Assembly (NCBI RefSeq): GCF_038002345.1 | Contig: NZ_JBBOCJ010000001.1 | Span: forward strand, 2,480,001 to 2,544,000 | Direction of reading: 5' to 3' | DNA: 64,000 nt | Origin: Paenibacillus sp. FSL M7-0420 | GTDB lineage: Bacteria > Bacillota > Bacilli > Paenibacillales > Paenibacillaceae | Shown: in pieces, positions 51,785-59,974 of the stretch | How positions within the stretch are numbered: the first letter of the stretch is position 1 | Layout of the letters: each line of letters begins with the position of its first letter | Translations under genes and position numbers: made by a program | The notes under the pieces: generated by a model | The model's input: the letters and a program-made list of their open reading frames with translations, nothing else | Told to the model about the DNA's origin: nothing | Database searches by the model: none

Positions 51785-52705
51785 TTGCAGCAACCGCTTA
51801 CGCCTAAGCAGACAGACATAACTACTGTTCACCGTTCAAAAAAGTTCGACGGGATATCGGTGCTGAACGCCACCTTTCTCATTCTGGTCTCACTGCTCTG
51901 TATCCTCCCGCTCATTCATATTATAGCGGTGTCCTTCAGCTCCAGCGCGGCCGCCTCCGCAGGGTATGTCAGGCTCTGGCCGGTAGATTTCACATTCGCC
52001 TCGTATATGTATACGATGAGCCGCACAGAATTCTGGCAGTCGATGCTTGTATCGCTGACCCGGATCGGGATTGGGACGCCGCTGAACCTGTTGCTGACGA
52101 TCCTCGTGGCCTACCCGCTATCCAAGGAATCACACGCTCTGCGGTTCCGCAGCGTCTATGCCTGGGCCTTCTTCGTCACGATGCTGTTCAACGGCGGGCT
52201 GATCCCCTGGTATACCACGCTCAAGGAGTACGGCCTGCTGGATTCCATCTGGGCGCTGGTGCTGCCCGGCGCAGTTCCTGTGTTCAGTGTGGTGCTGCTG
52301 CTTAACTTCTTCAGGGAGATTCCGAAGGAGCTGGAAGAGGCGGCGCTGATTGACGGGGCCGGCCACTTCCGGACGGTCTGGTCTATCTTCGTGCCGATCT
52401 CCAAGCCGGCGCTGGCTACACTGGCCTTGTTCTCGATGGTGGAACACTGGAACAGCTGGTTCGACGGCCTGCTGCTCATGGGGAATCCGGCCAACTATCC
52501 GCTGCAGAGCTATATTCAGACGATTGTAATCCAGCAGAACCTGTCGAATATGTCGCGCGATGCCATGCTTGATCTGGCGCTGATCTCGGACCGGACGCTG
52601 AAGTCTTCCCAGATCTTCCTCGGCTCCCTGCCGATTATTCTGGCCTATCCGTTCCTGCAGAAATATTTCGTGAAGGGGATTGTACTCGGCAGTGTCAAAG
52701 GTTAA
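51785..52705 (+). CDS. Sugar ABC transporter permease, YtcP-type
   Basis: The second permease, 306 residues, six predicted helices. The EAA loop is EEAALIDGAGHFRTVWSIFVP near residue 182. The C-terminus ends in YFVKGIVLGSVKG, the standard ending of YtcP/LplC proteins. The likely start is TTG 51785: AGGAGG lies 8 bp upstream, and no ATG occurs in frame before the first helix. It closes the transport operon. The following sensor kinase gene starts 51 bp later with a possible promoter of its own. Confidence 0.94.
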   Translation: MQQPLTPKQTDITTVHRSKKFDGISVLNATFLILVSLLCILPLIHIIAVSFSSSAAASAGYVRLWPVDFTFASYMYTMSRTEFWQSMLVSLTRIGIGTPLNLLLTILVAYPLSKESHALRFRSVYAWAFFVTMLFNGGLIPWYTTLKEYGLLDSIWALVLPGAVPVFSVVLLLNFFREIPKELEEAALIDGAGHFRTVWSIFVPISKPALATLALFSMVEHWNSWFDGLLLMGNPANYPLQSYIQTIVIQQNLSNMSRDAMLDLALISDRTLKSSQIFLGSLPIILAYPFLQKYFVKGIVLGSVKG

Positions 52706-52756
52706 CCTCCCGGAAGTTATGCATAAGCCTGCGGCTCTCCCCGGATTCAGGCTATA

Positions 52757-54553
52757 ATGGTGAAAATGATTGCTGGGGGCCTGGGATTGTTGTTCAAAAA
52801 GGATTACTCACTGCGCAATACAATATTTCTGCGGCTGATTGTGACCTTTCTGCTCATTATGCTGCCTATTCTTGTCTTCGCCGCTTATTTGTACCAGTGG
52901 ATTGTGCAAACGGCCAGCAGCGATATCCGAAGCTCGGCCAGCGCGCAGACCGTCTTCTATTTAAATGATATGGAGAATGAGATCGAGCGGATGAAGCTGC
53001 TGCAATACAGCCTGCTGGAGGATGAGGATCTGAACAAGCTGGCTCTGACCTGGGAGACGCTGCCGACCATTGACCGCACGGAGAATCTGAACTCGCTGAT
53101 GAAGCGGCTGTTCATCGTGCAGAACAGCAGCACGTATATCAAGGACGTCAGGGTTCATATCATGACTATAGGCCGGACCATCTCATCAGTCGGCGGCGTG
53201 CGTGAGATTGAACTGAAGCGCTTCCGCGAGATCCGCTCGGTCTTCGGGGACCGCCGTTCCCAGGTGATTGAGTGGGATGGCGGCCTGTACCTTAGTGCGA
53301 TGAAGCAGCGGGGCATCAAGGGGGCGGAGCCGCTGCTGACGGTCGAGATTGAGCTGGACACCCAGGAGCTGCGGGCGGCGCTGGGCCAATTCAATACGTA
53401 TCCCGGCAGTGGAACGCTGCTGCTCTCCGATAGTGCGAGATTCGCGCTCTATAGCATGACCGGCGGGCTGGCGCAGGCAGAACCGTCCCAGTATGCCCGG
53501 GATATCCGCGCGGTGGCCTCCGGGGAGAGGCTGAGGATCGCAGGTGCGCCTTATTATATCGTCCAGACCGGCTCACAGGAGCTTGGCTTGTCCATCTACC
53601 GGATCATCCCGGAGGCTATTATCAAGAATCCGCTGAGCAAATTCTATACCTGGGCCTGGGTGTTTGCCGTGGCTGCGCTTGCTATCATCATTGCTTTTGC
53701 ACTATCGACCTACAAGTTCATTCATAAGCCGATGCTGACGCTGGTGAAGAGCTTCCGGAGAATGGAGCAGGGCGATCTGGACATTCATATCCAGCATGAG
53801 TCGAAGGATGAATTCCGTTATCTGTACAGCCGCTTCAACCAGATGGTCAGCAATCTGCACTCCCTGATCGACCAGGTGTACAAGCAGAAGATTATGGCCC
53901 AGCGGGCAGAGCTGAAGCAGCTGCAATCACAGATTAACCCGCATTTTCTGTATAACAGCTTCTTCATTCTGAACACAATGGCGAAGACCGGCGATACCGA
54001 GCGGATCGAACAGCTTACTACGATGCTAGGGGAATACTTCCAGTTTGTCACCCGGAACGCTTCCGATCTGGTGTCATTGGAGCAGGAGATTCACCATGCA
54101 AGGATGTATACAGAGATTCAGGCCATGCGCTTCTCCCGCAGAATTGGGGTCCGGTTCGATGCCTTGTCGGAGGAGCTGAAGAAGGTGCCCGTTCCGCGGC
54201 TGATTGTGCAGCCGATTATTGAGAACGCGTTCAAGCACAGCCTGGAAAAGAAGGCCATGGAGGGCCTGATCATTGTGCGTTTTGAGCAGGAGGATGCATG
54301 TATCCGCATCATTGTGGAGGACAACGGGGACCGGCTGACCGATGACACACTGGCGCAATTGAAAGAGTCCCTTCATGTCTATCAGGAGCATGCGGAGACC
54401 ACCGGCCTAGTGAATATTCACCGGCGCATCCGCATAACCTTCGGGGAAGAGAGCGGCTTGCTGGCGGACCGGAGTGAGCTGGGCGGACTAAGGGTAACCA
54501 TCCTGCTTAGAGCTGGAGGTGAGAATGCTGATGTACAGGATGCTTATCGTTGA
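52757..54553 (+). CDS. Sensor histidine kinase, YesM family
   Basis: A 598-residue membrane sensor kinase. TM1 lies at about 27-47, an extracellular sensing domain at about 50-290, TM2 at about 296-316, a HAMP domain at about 320-370, then the His_kinase region with phospho-acceptor His396 in QINPHFLYN, and an ATPase domain with IENAFKHS and DNGDRL motifs. The LytS/YesM class signals to AraC-type response regulators, and exactly such a gene follows and overlaps. The start is uncertain: ATG 52757 sits on a TATAAT sequence, and a TTG at 52787 or 52790 behind GGGGGCCTGGGA would be an equally good start. It probably senses the binding protein or the sugar and controls the local carbohydrate genes. 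Confidence 0.92.
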   Translation: MVKMIAGGLGLLFKKDYSLRNTIFLRLIVTFLLIMLPILVFAAYLYQWIVQTASSDIRSSASAQTVFYLNDMENEIERMKLLQYSLLEDEDLNKLALTWETLPTIDRTENLNSLMKRLFIVQNSSTYIKDVRVHIMTIGRTISSVGGVREIELKRFREIRSVFGDRRSQVIEWDGGLYLSAMKQRGIKGAEPLLTVEIELDTQELRAALGQFNTYPGSGTLLLSDSARFALYSMTGGLAQAEPSQYARDIRAVASGERLRIAGAPYYIVQTGSQELGLSIYRIIPEAIIKNPLSKFYTWAWVFAVAALAIIIAFALSTYKFIHKPMLTLVKSFRRMEQGDLDIHIQHESKDEFRYLYSRFNQMVSNLHSLIDQVYKQKIMAQRAELKQLQSQINPHFLYNSFFILNTMAKTGDTERIEQLTTMLGEYFQFVTRNASDLVSLEQEIHHARMYTEIQAMRFSRRIGVRFDALSEELKKVPVPRLIVQPIIENAFKHSLEKKAMEGLIIVRFEQEDACIRIIVEDNGDRLTDDTLAQLKESLHVYQEHAETTGLVNIHRRIRITFGEESGLLADRSELGGLRVTILLRAGGENADVQDAYR

Positions 54554-56159
54554 TGATGAAGAGATTATCACAGATGGACTGGCGGTAATTTTCGGCAAAA
54601 TGGCGCTTGAGCTGGACATCTACAAGGCCTACTCGGGCCGTGAAGCGCTAAATCTGCTGCACCGGACCCGGGTGGATATTGTCCTGTCTGATATCTGCAT
54701 GCCCGAGATGGACGGGCTGGAGCTGATGGAGCATATCCGCCGGAGCTGGCCGCAATGCAAAATCGTCTTCCTGACCGGACACAGCGACTTCAATTATGTC
54801 TACCAGGCGATTCAGGCTCCGGGCGTCCAGTATGTGCTCAAGAATGAAGGTTATCCGAAGCTGATTGAAGCGGTGATGCGTGCGCTGCAGGAATTGAACG
54901 ACACCATGCAGGTGAATGATCTGATCCGTGAATCCAAGGAGCAGCTGAATACGCTGGAGACCTTGGCACAGGGCGATTATTTCCGCCATCTCATTCACAG
55001 CGTCAAGGCGGATCAGGATATGGCCGGGGACTTCGTCCGTCTGAACATTCCGCTGGATGCTTCGCGGCCGGTGCTGATCGCACTTGGCAGCATCAGTGAT
55101 CCTGAATCCTCGCGCACCTATATGGACCGCCGGGAGACGGCGCTTGCGGTCAAGTTCCTGTCGGAGAAGCTGCTGAAGGAGCGGACGGTCAGCCTTGGGG
55201 TGATCGACCGGTACGGTGACCTGATCTGGCTGATTCAGCCGGGCGGGACGGGAGAGGCTTCGCAGCCGGAAGATTTGGAGCAGATAATTAAATTTCTGGA
55301 AGGCACCTTCGAGCTGATTCAGCAGTCGTGCAGGGAATCGCTGGAGGTCGGGATGGCCATCACGCTCAGTGCGGAGGAGTGTACCTGGTCCAGGCTTCAG
55401 GTAGTATACGATAAAGCGAGGCAGGTTCAGCATTACCGGGCAGGAGACGGAGAGCGGATGGTGCAGAAGGTGCAGCTGAATGAAGCGGCGGCGCCGGATA
55501 CCGTGCGTGACCGGTTCATGCAGGGCAAGGTGGAGACGCTGGCTGCGCATCTGGAGGCGGGCCGGAAGGAGGAATTCCTCCGGCTGTTTGGGGAGATGGC
55601 TGAACCGGCGGGGCAGGAATGCGCGCGGGGCAACCCTTATTTGACTGAGCTGTATTACACCATTGCTCTGATGCTCATGTCGTATACCAACAGATGGGAA
55701 GCGGACCAGGAGATCGGGGCAAGCGGGCTGATGCAGCTGGAGGTCCACCGGACATGGGGAGAAGCCTTCCGCTATCTGGAGGACACCGCCGGGAATCTGT
55801 TCTCTGTCCGCAGGAGCGGCGAGCAGAAGCGGGCGGCGGGTGTTATCGACCGGATCTGCCTATATATAGAAGAGAATCTCGACCAGGACCTGTCGCTGGT
55901 CCGTCTGGCCGATCTGATCCACTTCAATCCCTCCTATCTGTCCCGCCTGTTCAAGCAGGAACGGGGAATCAATCTGTCCGAGTATATCGAGGAGCTGCGC
56001 GTCCGCCAGGCCAAGGAGCTGCTGCGCAGAGGGGAGCTGAAGGTCGCCGAGGTCGGCTCGCGGATCGGCTACGTCACCCCGCAATCCTTCACGCGGGTCT
56101 TCAAAAAGTGGACCGGAACCACGCCGCAGGAATACCGTGCGGATGTGGTTAGCGGGTAA
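54525..56159 (+). CDS. Response regulator, YesN family (receiver plus AraC-type DNA-binding domain)
   Basis: A 544-residue response regulator. The receiver domain at residues 1-125 has acidic residues at DDEE and the phospho-acceptor Asp56 in LSDICMPEMDG. A long linker (about 130-430) contains a middle domain typical of YesN proteins. The C-terminal AraC-type double helix-turn-helix (about 440-540) reads LSLVRLADLIHFNPSYLSRL and VAEVGSRIGYVTPQSFTRVF. The start is ATG 54525 (GGAGG 5 bp upstream) or ATG 54531; a GTG at 54519 lies inside the ribosome binding site. It overlaps the kinase gene by 29 bp. A large antisense open frame in this gene is a codon-bias artefact. Confidence 0.92.
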   Translation: MLMYRMLIVDDEEIITDGLAVIFGKMALELDIYKAYSGREALNLLHRTRVDIVLSDICMPEMDGLELMEHIRRSWPQCKIVFLTGHSDFNYVYQAIQAPGVQYVLKNEGYPKLIEAVMRALQELNDTMQVNDLIRESKEQLNTLETLAQGDYFRHLIHSVKADQDMAGDFVRLNIPLDASRPVLIALGSISDPESSRTYMDRRETALAVKFLSEKLLKERTVSLGVIDRYGDLIWLIQPGGTGEASQPEDLEQIIKFLEGTFELIQQSCRESLEVGMAITLSAEECTWSRLQVVYDKARQVQHYRAGDGERMVQKVQLNEAAAPDTVRDRFMQGKVETLAAHLEAGRKEEFLRLFGEMAEPAGQECARGNPYLTELYYTIALMLMSYTNRWEADQEIGASGLMQLEVHRTWGEAFRYLEDTAGNLFSVRRSGEQKRAAGVIDRICLYIEENLDQDLSLVRLADLIHFNPSYLSRLFKQERGINLSEYIEELRVRQAKELLRRGELKVAEVGSRIGYVTPQSFTRVFKKWTGTTPQEYRADVVSG

Positions 56160-56177
56160 ATGGATAGGATATAAGAA

Positions 56178-56230
56178 AATCGCTCCTTCGGGATGGATGG
56201 CGTTGCCTCCATTCGTCCGGGGGAGCGATT
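56178..56230 (+). terminator. Probable hairpin terminator after the response regulator gene
   Basis: AATCGCTCC (56178-56186) pairs with GGAGCGATT (56222-56230), with a smaller internal stem in between. The T run after it is poor (GTTCGTT), so it may act as a mixed terminator or transcript-end stabiliser. It lies about 20 bp after the stop. Confidence 0.45.
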
Positions 56231-56248
56231 GTTCGTTGGGGGGAGTAA

Positions 56249-56415
56249 ATGAAAGGGATAAATCCCATTAATGCAGCCAAAAGTGGGCTGGACGGGGAAA
56301 TGAAAGGGATAAATCCCTTTGGTGCAGCCAAAAGTGGGCTGGACGGAGAAATGAGAGGGATAAATCCCTTTGGTGCAGCCAAAAGTGGGCTGAATGGGGA
56401 AATGAAAGGGATAGT
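56249..56415. repeat. 51-bp tandem repeat array A (three full units plus a partial)
   Basis: Units start at 56249, 56300 and 56351, with a partial unit at 56402; each is exactly 51 bp. The core reads ATGAAAGGGATAAATCCC, then GCAGCCAAAAGTGGGCTG. Each unit carries two small inverted repeats: GGGAT/ATCCC and CAGCC/GGCTG. The 51-bp length keeps the frame open (17 codons), which creates spurious open frames on both strands. There are no spacers, so this is not CRISPR. Confidence 0.9.
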
Positions 56416-56432
56416 ATTAGAGTAACGAGGAG

Positions 56433-56724
56433 CAGAAGTGCACCTGATATCAGCAGAAGTTGGCTAAATGAGCGAATCAGGTGCAGAAGTGCACCAGATA
56501 TCAGCAGAAGTTGGCTAAATGAGCGAATCAGGTGCACAAGTGCACCAGATATCAGCAGAAGTCGGCTAAATGAGTAAATCAGGTGCAGAAGTGCACCAGA
56601 TATCAGCAGAAGTCGGCTAAATGAGTAAATCAGGTGCAGAAGTGCACCAGATATCAGCAGAAGCCGACTAAATGAGCGAATCAGGAGCACAAGTGCACCT
56701 GATATCAGCAGAAGTTGGCTAAAT
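56433..56724. repeat. 51-bp tandem repeat array B (six units)
   Basis: Units start at 56433, 56484, 56535, 56586, 56637 and 56688, again exactly 51 bp apart, the last one cut short. The shared core includes CAGAAGTGCACCAGATATC, then AGCAGAAGTTGGCTAAATG. GGTGCA/TGCACC forms a 6-bp hairpin with a GAAG or CAAG loop, and GATATC is a palindrome. The tail GCAGAAGT-GGCT-AAATGA resembles part of array A, so the two families are probably related. This sits in a long intergenic stretch between convergent genes. Confidence 0.92.
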
Positions 56725-56738
56725 TTAGTTAGTTTCTT

Positions 56739-57884
56739 TTACAAGTAAATCCGGTAATTCCCGCTCAGCGCCAGCATGGTGAAGAAGTATAGACAGTTGT
56801 CGTAATACCGCCGTTCTCCGGTGCGCAGCGGGGTGTCCCAGAATAGCTTGACGAAATGACCGGCATCGGGGCCATCGGCGGCAAGCGAGGCCATGGCCAG
56901 CGTGGATAGCAGGCCGACCGGATGCAGGGACAGCTCGTCAAACGGCTGACCGTCAATGGTATACCGCCGGTAATCAGCCGGATCGATATCGCGGAAGAAA
57001 GCCTGAATGCGGTTAGACTGCTCTACCTGCCAAGGATCGCAGCGGAACCATTCATAATCCAGCCCGATGTTGGCGGCGACCCGGTAAGCATCACTGAAAA
57101 AGTGGCGGAAATCGCCATGCGGTTGAGGGTCCGCCGGAGTTCCGTCATAGTTGGCGTATTCCGGCGACAGCCCGGTAACCGGGTGGCAGGCCAGGTGTAG
57201 GTAATCCCGACTCTTGGCAGCCGCATCCTTCCAGAACGCCCGGTCTGCTTCATCCGCTTCCAGCGCAAACAAATCATAGAAATGCGGCAAATGATAGGAG
57301 GGATCGCTGAACGGAGTCTCCGGGATGAACTTGATCAGCCGGGTCGCCGGGTCCCACATCGGATCGCCTTCCCCGTCTTCTCCCTTGTGCACACAAGCGC
57401 GGAGAATAATTCTGGCCTGCTCGGAATAATTGAACGGCGCGGCCCCGTCACCCCAGCGGCGGGAAGCGAAGAACAGTGCCATCGCGAAGAACTCCTCTCC
57501 ATCCGGCGCGGGGCCGGGAGACAGCCGTGTACCATCCAGTTTACAATGCCAGGCGAAATAATCCTTGTAACGGCCCTCCGTATGCTGCATGAATACCTTG
57601 GCGAAATTCCAGAGCCGGTCGAACTCCTCCTTTTTATCCATCTGAACCGCCATCATCATCCCGTAGGACATGCCCTCTGTGCGCACATCGGTATTACCTG
57701 TATCTACGATATAACCCTTATCATCATCCATAGTATGATAGAGCCGGACATCAGGGGCGCCGTAGAACATTTCGTTCCAGGTATCTTCCAGCCGCTGCTG
57801 AATGGCCTCCGGACGCAGTCCATTCTCAAGAAACAGATTTCTGTACTCTCCTGTGTAAAAAGACCCCTCTGTAGTATTCATCAT
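56739..57884 (-). CDS. GH8 family reducing-end xylose-releasing exo-oligoxylanase-like enzyme
   Basis: A 381-residue glycoside hydrolase family 8 protein. It matches the family plan of Bacillus halodurans Rex (about 388 residues), which removes xylose from the reducing end of xylo-oligosaccharides. Visible key segments are VRTEGMSYGMMMAVQ near residue 68 (catalytic acid Glu), FAWHCKLDG, DGEEFFAMALFFASRRWG near 128, and FFSDAYRVAANIGLDYEWF near 265 (catalytic base Asp). There is no signal peptide, so it acts inside the cell on imported oligosaccharides. GGAGG lies 5 bp before the first of two adjacent ATGs. It is divergent from the GH43 gene at 58107. Exact substrate specificity within GH8 is inferred. 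Confidence 0.87.
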   Translation of the reverse strand: MMNTTEGSFYTGEYRNLFLENGLRPEAIQQRLEDTWNEMFYGAPDVRLYHTMDDDKGYIVDTGNTDVRTEGMSYGMMMAVQMDKKEEFDRLWNFAKVFMQHTEGRYKDYFAWHCKLDGTRLSPGPAPDGEEFFAMALFFASRRWGDGAAPFNYSEQARIILRACVHKGEDGEGDPMWDPATRLIKFIPETPFSDPSYHLPHFYDLFALEADEADRAFWKDAAAKSRDYLHLACHPVTGLSPEYANYDGTPADPQPHGDFRHFFSDAYRVAANIGLDYEWFRCDPWQVEQSNRIQAFFRDIDPADYRRYTIDGQPFDELSLHPVGLLSTLAMASLAADGPDAGHFVKLFWDTPLRTGERRYYDNCLYFFTMLALSGNYRIYL

Positions 57885-57915
57885 AACATCCTCCAGGTGA
57901 ATTTTATTTGGCCCA

Positions 57916-57924
57916 AGTATACCA
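57916..57924 (-). promoter_or_regulatory. Extended -10 promoter for the GH8 gene
   Basis: The minus strand reads TGGTATACT, an extended -10 box, with a start point near 57909 and the gene's ribosome binding site just downstream. No good -35 box is seen. Confidence 0.45.
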
Positions 57925-57942
57925 TAAGCGGCAGTATAGAGA

Positions 57943-57956
57943 TTAAAGCGTTTTCC
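57943..57956. promoter_or_regulatory. Possible cre site between the divergent GH8 and GH43 genes
   Basis: TTAAAGCGTTTTCC matches the cre consensus at 12 of 14 positions and lies between the two divergent promoters. It is weaker than the site at 49022. Confidence 0.35.
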
Positions 57957-58028
57957 AGATATTTTATAGACGATTCCGGCTCCAGCCCATAATCTAAGGA
58001 TAGATCAAGCTTAGGTGTCTATATGTCA

Positions 58029-58058
58029 TGGACTTCACGCCAAAAGCTTCTCTATACT
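58029..58058 (+). promoter_or_regulatory. Candidate promoter of the GH43 operon
   Basis: TGGACT (58029-58034) and TATACT (58053-58058) are 18 bp apart, about 50 bp before the first GH43 start. Confidence 0.4.
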
Positions 58059-58106
58059 GATAGGGACATGCTGCAAGATGAATAACAAGGTAAGGGTGAT
58101 AGAGCT

Positions 58107-59924
58107 ATGAATGAGGTTGCAGAGCTAATGAAGCTTACAGTCTACACGCGCATACCGAACCAGGATTACACTGGGTCTCTCGCCAACAGTGTTCATATGG
58201 CCTGTACAGATGACCCTAACGAATTTCAGCCGCTGAACCGGAACTATGGCCTATTATTTGCCGTGGCCACCGTGGATGAGAAGAATGTGATTCATGAAAA
58301 AGGACTCAAAAACCCCTATCTGTTCCGCACACAGGATGGTGCTTTCGGGATGATTGCGGTAAGGATTGACGCCTCGGGGGAGGATGACGGGGAGAGCAGG
58401 GGGCAGATTCTGCTGTGGACCTCGCCGGATCTGGTGACCTTCGATGCTCAGCGGCTTGTCCGGCTAGACCATGAACGGTATGTAAAAGAAGCCGTCTGCG
58501 CACTGGACAGCACTGGCGGGTATGAGATCCGCTGGAAGGACAACGACGGCAACTATTATGTGAACCGGCTGGCTGACCTGCGGAAGCCGGAAGGGATCTC
58601 GCCGCCGGAGCCTGCGGAAGCCTTCACCGCAGAGCGGCCCGCCCAGCCGCTGCCCGGAACCCGTCCGGGGAATGTGCTGACCGTGGATGGCCCCACCGGC
58701 CGCAAGGTCCAGGCGGCCTGGATCCCGGTGCATAACACCGGTATTCGCGTGGCGGAGCAGGTCAGTGTCCACTCCGCCGCCGAATTGGCAAAGGTCAGAG
58801 CCACAGCGCTATATTCGGACGGCTCCACTGCCGATAAGCGGGTGGACTGGGATACCGCAGGGATTGATTTCACCTTGCCAGGAACTCATACCATACATGG
58901 CAAAGTGGTCACTTACGACTTGCCGTTCCCGTTAGCAAGCGGCTATGCAGACCCTGTAATTCTCCCCTGGAACGGCAGGTATTACTTCCTGGCTACCAAT
59001 GACAATGTCAATAATATCGGCATCTATGTCCGCGTGGCAGATACTTTACAGGACTTATTCGCTCCGGGCTTCCAGGAAGCCGTTATACTGGACCTGAATG
59101 AGGAGCTGAACTTCATCCAGACCTTCTGGGCACCGGAATTCCATGTCATCGGCGGGGAGCTGTACATCCTGTTCGCTGTTGGCGGCAAGGTATGGGGACC
59201 GCAATGCCATCTGATGAAGCTGAACCCCGGCGGAGATATTATGAAGGCCGGAGATTGGAGCACGCCGGTCCGGGTGAAGCGGATGGACGGCACTCCTTTG
59301 GCCGCAGACGGCATTACGCTGGATATGACTTATTTCAAGGTAGACAACACCTCATGTGTTGTCTGGTCTTACCGCAAAGGAATCGGAACGCCGCTGGATA
59401 CCGGCTCCATGCTGTATATCGCCACTGTAGATGAAGCGAACCCGGCGGTATTAACCAGTGAGCCGGTGCTGCTGTCGCGTCCGCTGCTCGGCTGGGAGAA
59501 TGTTCAGGGCACCATCAACAACGAAGGCCCGTATCCGCTCCTGACGGAAGATACCGTGTATATTGCCTATTCCGGCGGGGCGGCAACAGGGTATACCTAT
59601 GCGGTAGGCTGGTTAAGCATTCCACGGGGCGGCGATGTTCTGGATGCCGGTGCCTGGAGCAAGGCGGCTACGCCAGCACTTTCTTATTATTCGCTGGATG
59701 GGGTGTACGGCCCGGGGCATAATTCCTTTTTCCGGGATACAGACGGTACTATGCTAGTTCTCTACCACGGGGAAGAGCAGTTGGTGAAGCATGGAACGAG
59801 ATGCTCGGCGATCCACAGAGTCCATTACAACAGTAACGGCGTACCCTTGCTCGATGTGGCCGGGGATAGAGATGTACACCCGGATTACGCCGAGTGCACG
59901 ATACAGGTGACTGTGCTTGCTTAG
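58107..59924 (+). CDS. Multidomain GH43-like glycosidase with an Ig-like insert
   Basis: A 605-residue cytoplasmic protein (no signal peptide). Residues about 25-175 contain GH43-like propeller strands (NPYLFRTQDGAFGMIAVRID) but without a full catalytic set. Residues about 195-265 read like a bacterial Ig-like domain (AELAKVRATALYSDGSTADK). Residues about 270-600 are a five-bladed propeller of the GH43 type, starting with the base-Asp motif YADPVILPWNGRYYFLATND and containing FWAPEFHVIGGELYILFA, where the Glu/Pro motif fits a catalytic region. It probably acts on arabinoxylan-derived oligosaccharides, but the exact activity cannot be read. The start could also be ATG 58128 (MKLTVYTRIP). A second GH43 gene follows 50 bp later. 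Confidence 0.78.
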   Translation: MNEVAELMKLTVYTRIPNQDYTGSLANSVHMACTDDPNEFQPLNRNYGLLFAVATVDEKNVIHEKGLKNPYLFRTQDGAFGMIAVRIDASGEDDGESRGQILLWTSPDLVTFDAQRLVRLDHERYVKEAVCALDSTGGYEIRWKDNDGNYYVNRLADLRKPEGISPPEPAEAFTAERPAQPLPGTRPGNVLTVDGPTGRKVQAAWIPVHNTGIRVAEQVSVHSAAELAKVRATALYSDGSTADKRVDWDTAGIDFTLPGTHTIHGKVVTYDLPFPLASGYADPVILPWNGRYYFLATNDNVNNIGIYVRVADTLQDLFAPGFQEAVILDLNEELNFIQTFWAPEFHVIGGELYILFAVGGKVWGPQCHLMKLNPGGDIMKAGDWSTPVRVKRMDGTPLAADGITLDMTYFKVDNTSCVVWSYRKGIGTPLDTGSMLYIATVDEANPAVLTSEPVLLSRPLLGWENVQGTINNEGPYPLLTEDTVYIAYSGGAATGYTYAVGWLSIPRGGDVLDAGAWSKAATPALSYYSLDGVYGPGHNSFFRDTDGTMLVLYHGEEQLVKHGTRCSAIHRVHYNSNGVPLLDVAGDRDVHPDYAECTIQVTVLA

Positions 59925-59974
59925 CCGGGCACCTCTTACAACGACAATCTATATAACAAATGGAGGATGTTAGA

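Noticed and set aside
54648..55748. A 366-codon open frame on the minus strand inside the response regulator gene
   Set aside because: It is fully antisense to a clear YesN-type regulator, has no ribosome binding site and no recognisable protein motif, and such frames are common in G+C-rich codon patterns.
56268..56690. A 140-codon minus-strand open frame with 17-residue internal repeats
   Set aside because: It is produced by the 51-bp period of the repeats, which is a multiple of three. There is no ribosome binding site, and it covers two unrelated repeat families.
56249..56724. CRISPR array
   Set aside because: The 51-bp units are directly contiguous with no unique spacers, and no cas genes are near.
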